The notes under the pieces are model-generated. The model was not told the DNA's origin. It searched no databases and was given only the letters and a program-made list of their open reading frames with translations. From contig OZ241880.1 in assembly GCA_965203505.1 (NCBI GenBank), positions 2,666,001-2,730,000 of the forward strand: a stretch of DNA of 64,000 nucleotides. Reading direction: 5' to 3'. The position numbers and the translations under genes were made by a program. The stretch comes from Bin127 sp965203505 (GTDB taxonomy: Bacteria > Chloroflexota > Dehalococcoidia > Lucifugimonadales > Lucifugimonadaceae). Positions 63,970 to 64,000 of the stretch are shown here, piece after piece. Position 1 is the first letter of the stretch, and each line of letters begins with the position of its first letter.

Positions 63970-64000
63970 GCGTGGAGCAGGGCCATAACTTGCTCCACGC
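63970..64000 (+). terminator. Hairpin after the collagen-like gene
   Basis: GCGTGGAGCA (63970-63979) and TGCTCCACGC (63991-64000) form a perfect 10-base stem with an 11-base loop 31 bases past the stop codon. The window ends there, so a U-tract cannot be checked. Confidence 0.6.

Overview
The window reads as a contiguous piece of a bacterial chromosome of moderate-to-high GC, most likely from the Chloroflexota and plausibly near the Dehalococcoidia or SAR202-type lineages. That placement is an inference. It rests on a 23S-5S rRNA unit with no 16S gene beside it, a Thr-Tyr-Thr tRNA cluster leading into tuf-rpmG-secE-nusG-rplKAJL, nickel-pincer (LarC/LarE) genes, lipoprotein and surface-protein genes with Thr/Pro linkers, and several TTG/GTG starts. 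Most of the sequence is housekeeping operons on the minus strand; there is no plasmid, phage or CRISPR locus.

Layout, left part (1-23 kb): a partial cupin protein, a small hypothetical gene, a histidine phosphatase, a MobA-like nucleotidyltransferase and a DUF3179 membrane protein. A plus-strand pair follows (RraA-like aldolase fold and cyclophilin-like protein). Next come a two-FtsX-domain ABC exporter with its ATPase and a btuC-btuF-btuD vitamin B12 importer under a cobalamin riboswitch and an intrinsic terminator. After a methyltransferase and dienelactone-hydrolase pair there is a GC-rich structured non-coding stretch, then a 1316-residue fibronectin-type-III surface protein whose C-terminus has run into a dispersed repeat. 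A cluster of three overlapping tiny genes and a Zn-ribbon/AT-hook protein close this part. All copies of a dispersed GC-rich repeat family that I could find lie in these first 23 kb.

Middle (21-46 kb): the tRNA-tuf-rpmG-secE-nusG-rplK-rplA-rplJ-rplL translation cluster with a probable attenuator before rplJ; a P-loop kinase, larC and larE; clpC and rpsA. A plus-strand SDR-thiG-thiE set follows. Then comes a long minus-strand operon dprA-topA-xer-aroQ-pepP-efp-xseA-xseB-formyltransferase that combines DNA uptake/topology/recombination genes with the aroQ-pepP-efp trio.

Right part (46-64 kb): a decayed nitrate-assimilation locus (nasA-nirB-narK remnants fused by deletions, with nonsense codons and frameshifts); an rRNA unit ordered 23S, tRNA-fMet, 5S, tRNA-Ser(CGA), tRNA-Ser(GGA), driven by a near-consensus sigma-70 promoter; an ADP-ribosylglycohydrolase; a PH-domain membrane protein that may carry a nonsense mutation; purA; and the minus-strand operon rpsO-pnp-dapB-asd-dapA-GNAT-yvcK. 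The last gene encodes a membrane-anchored collagen-like protein with 42 uninterrupted Gly-X-Y triplets.

Most unusual items: the nitrate-assimilation fossil, the overlapping micro-gene trio with its truncated duplicate, the repeat-extended surface protein, the split rRNA unit with an internal initiator tRNA, and the unexplained structured region near 15 kb.
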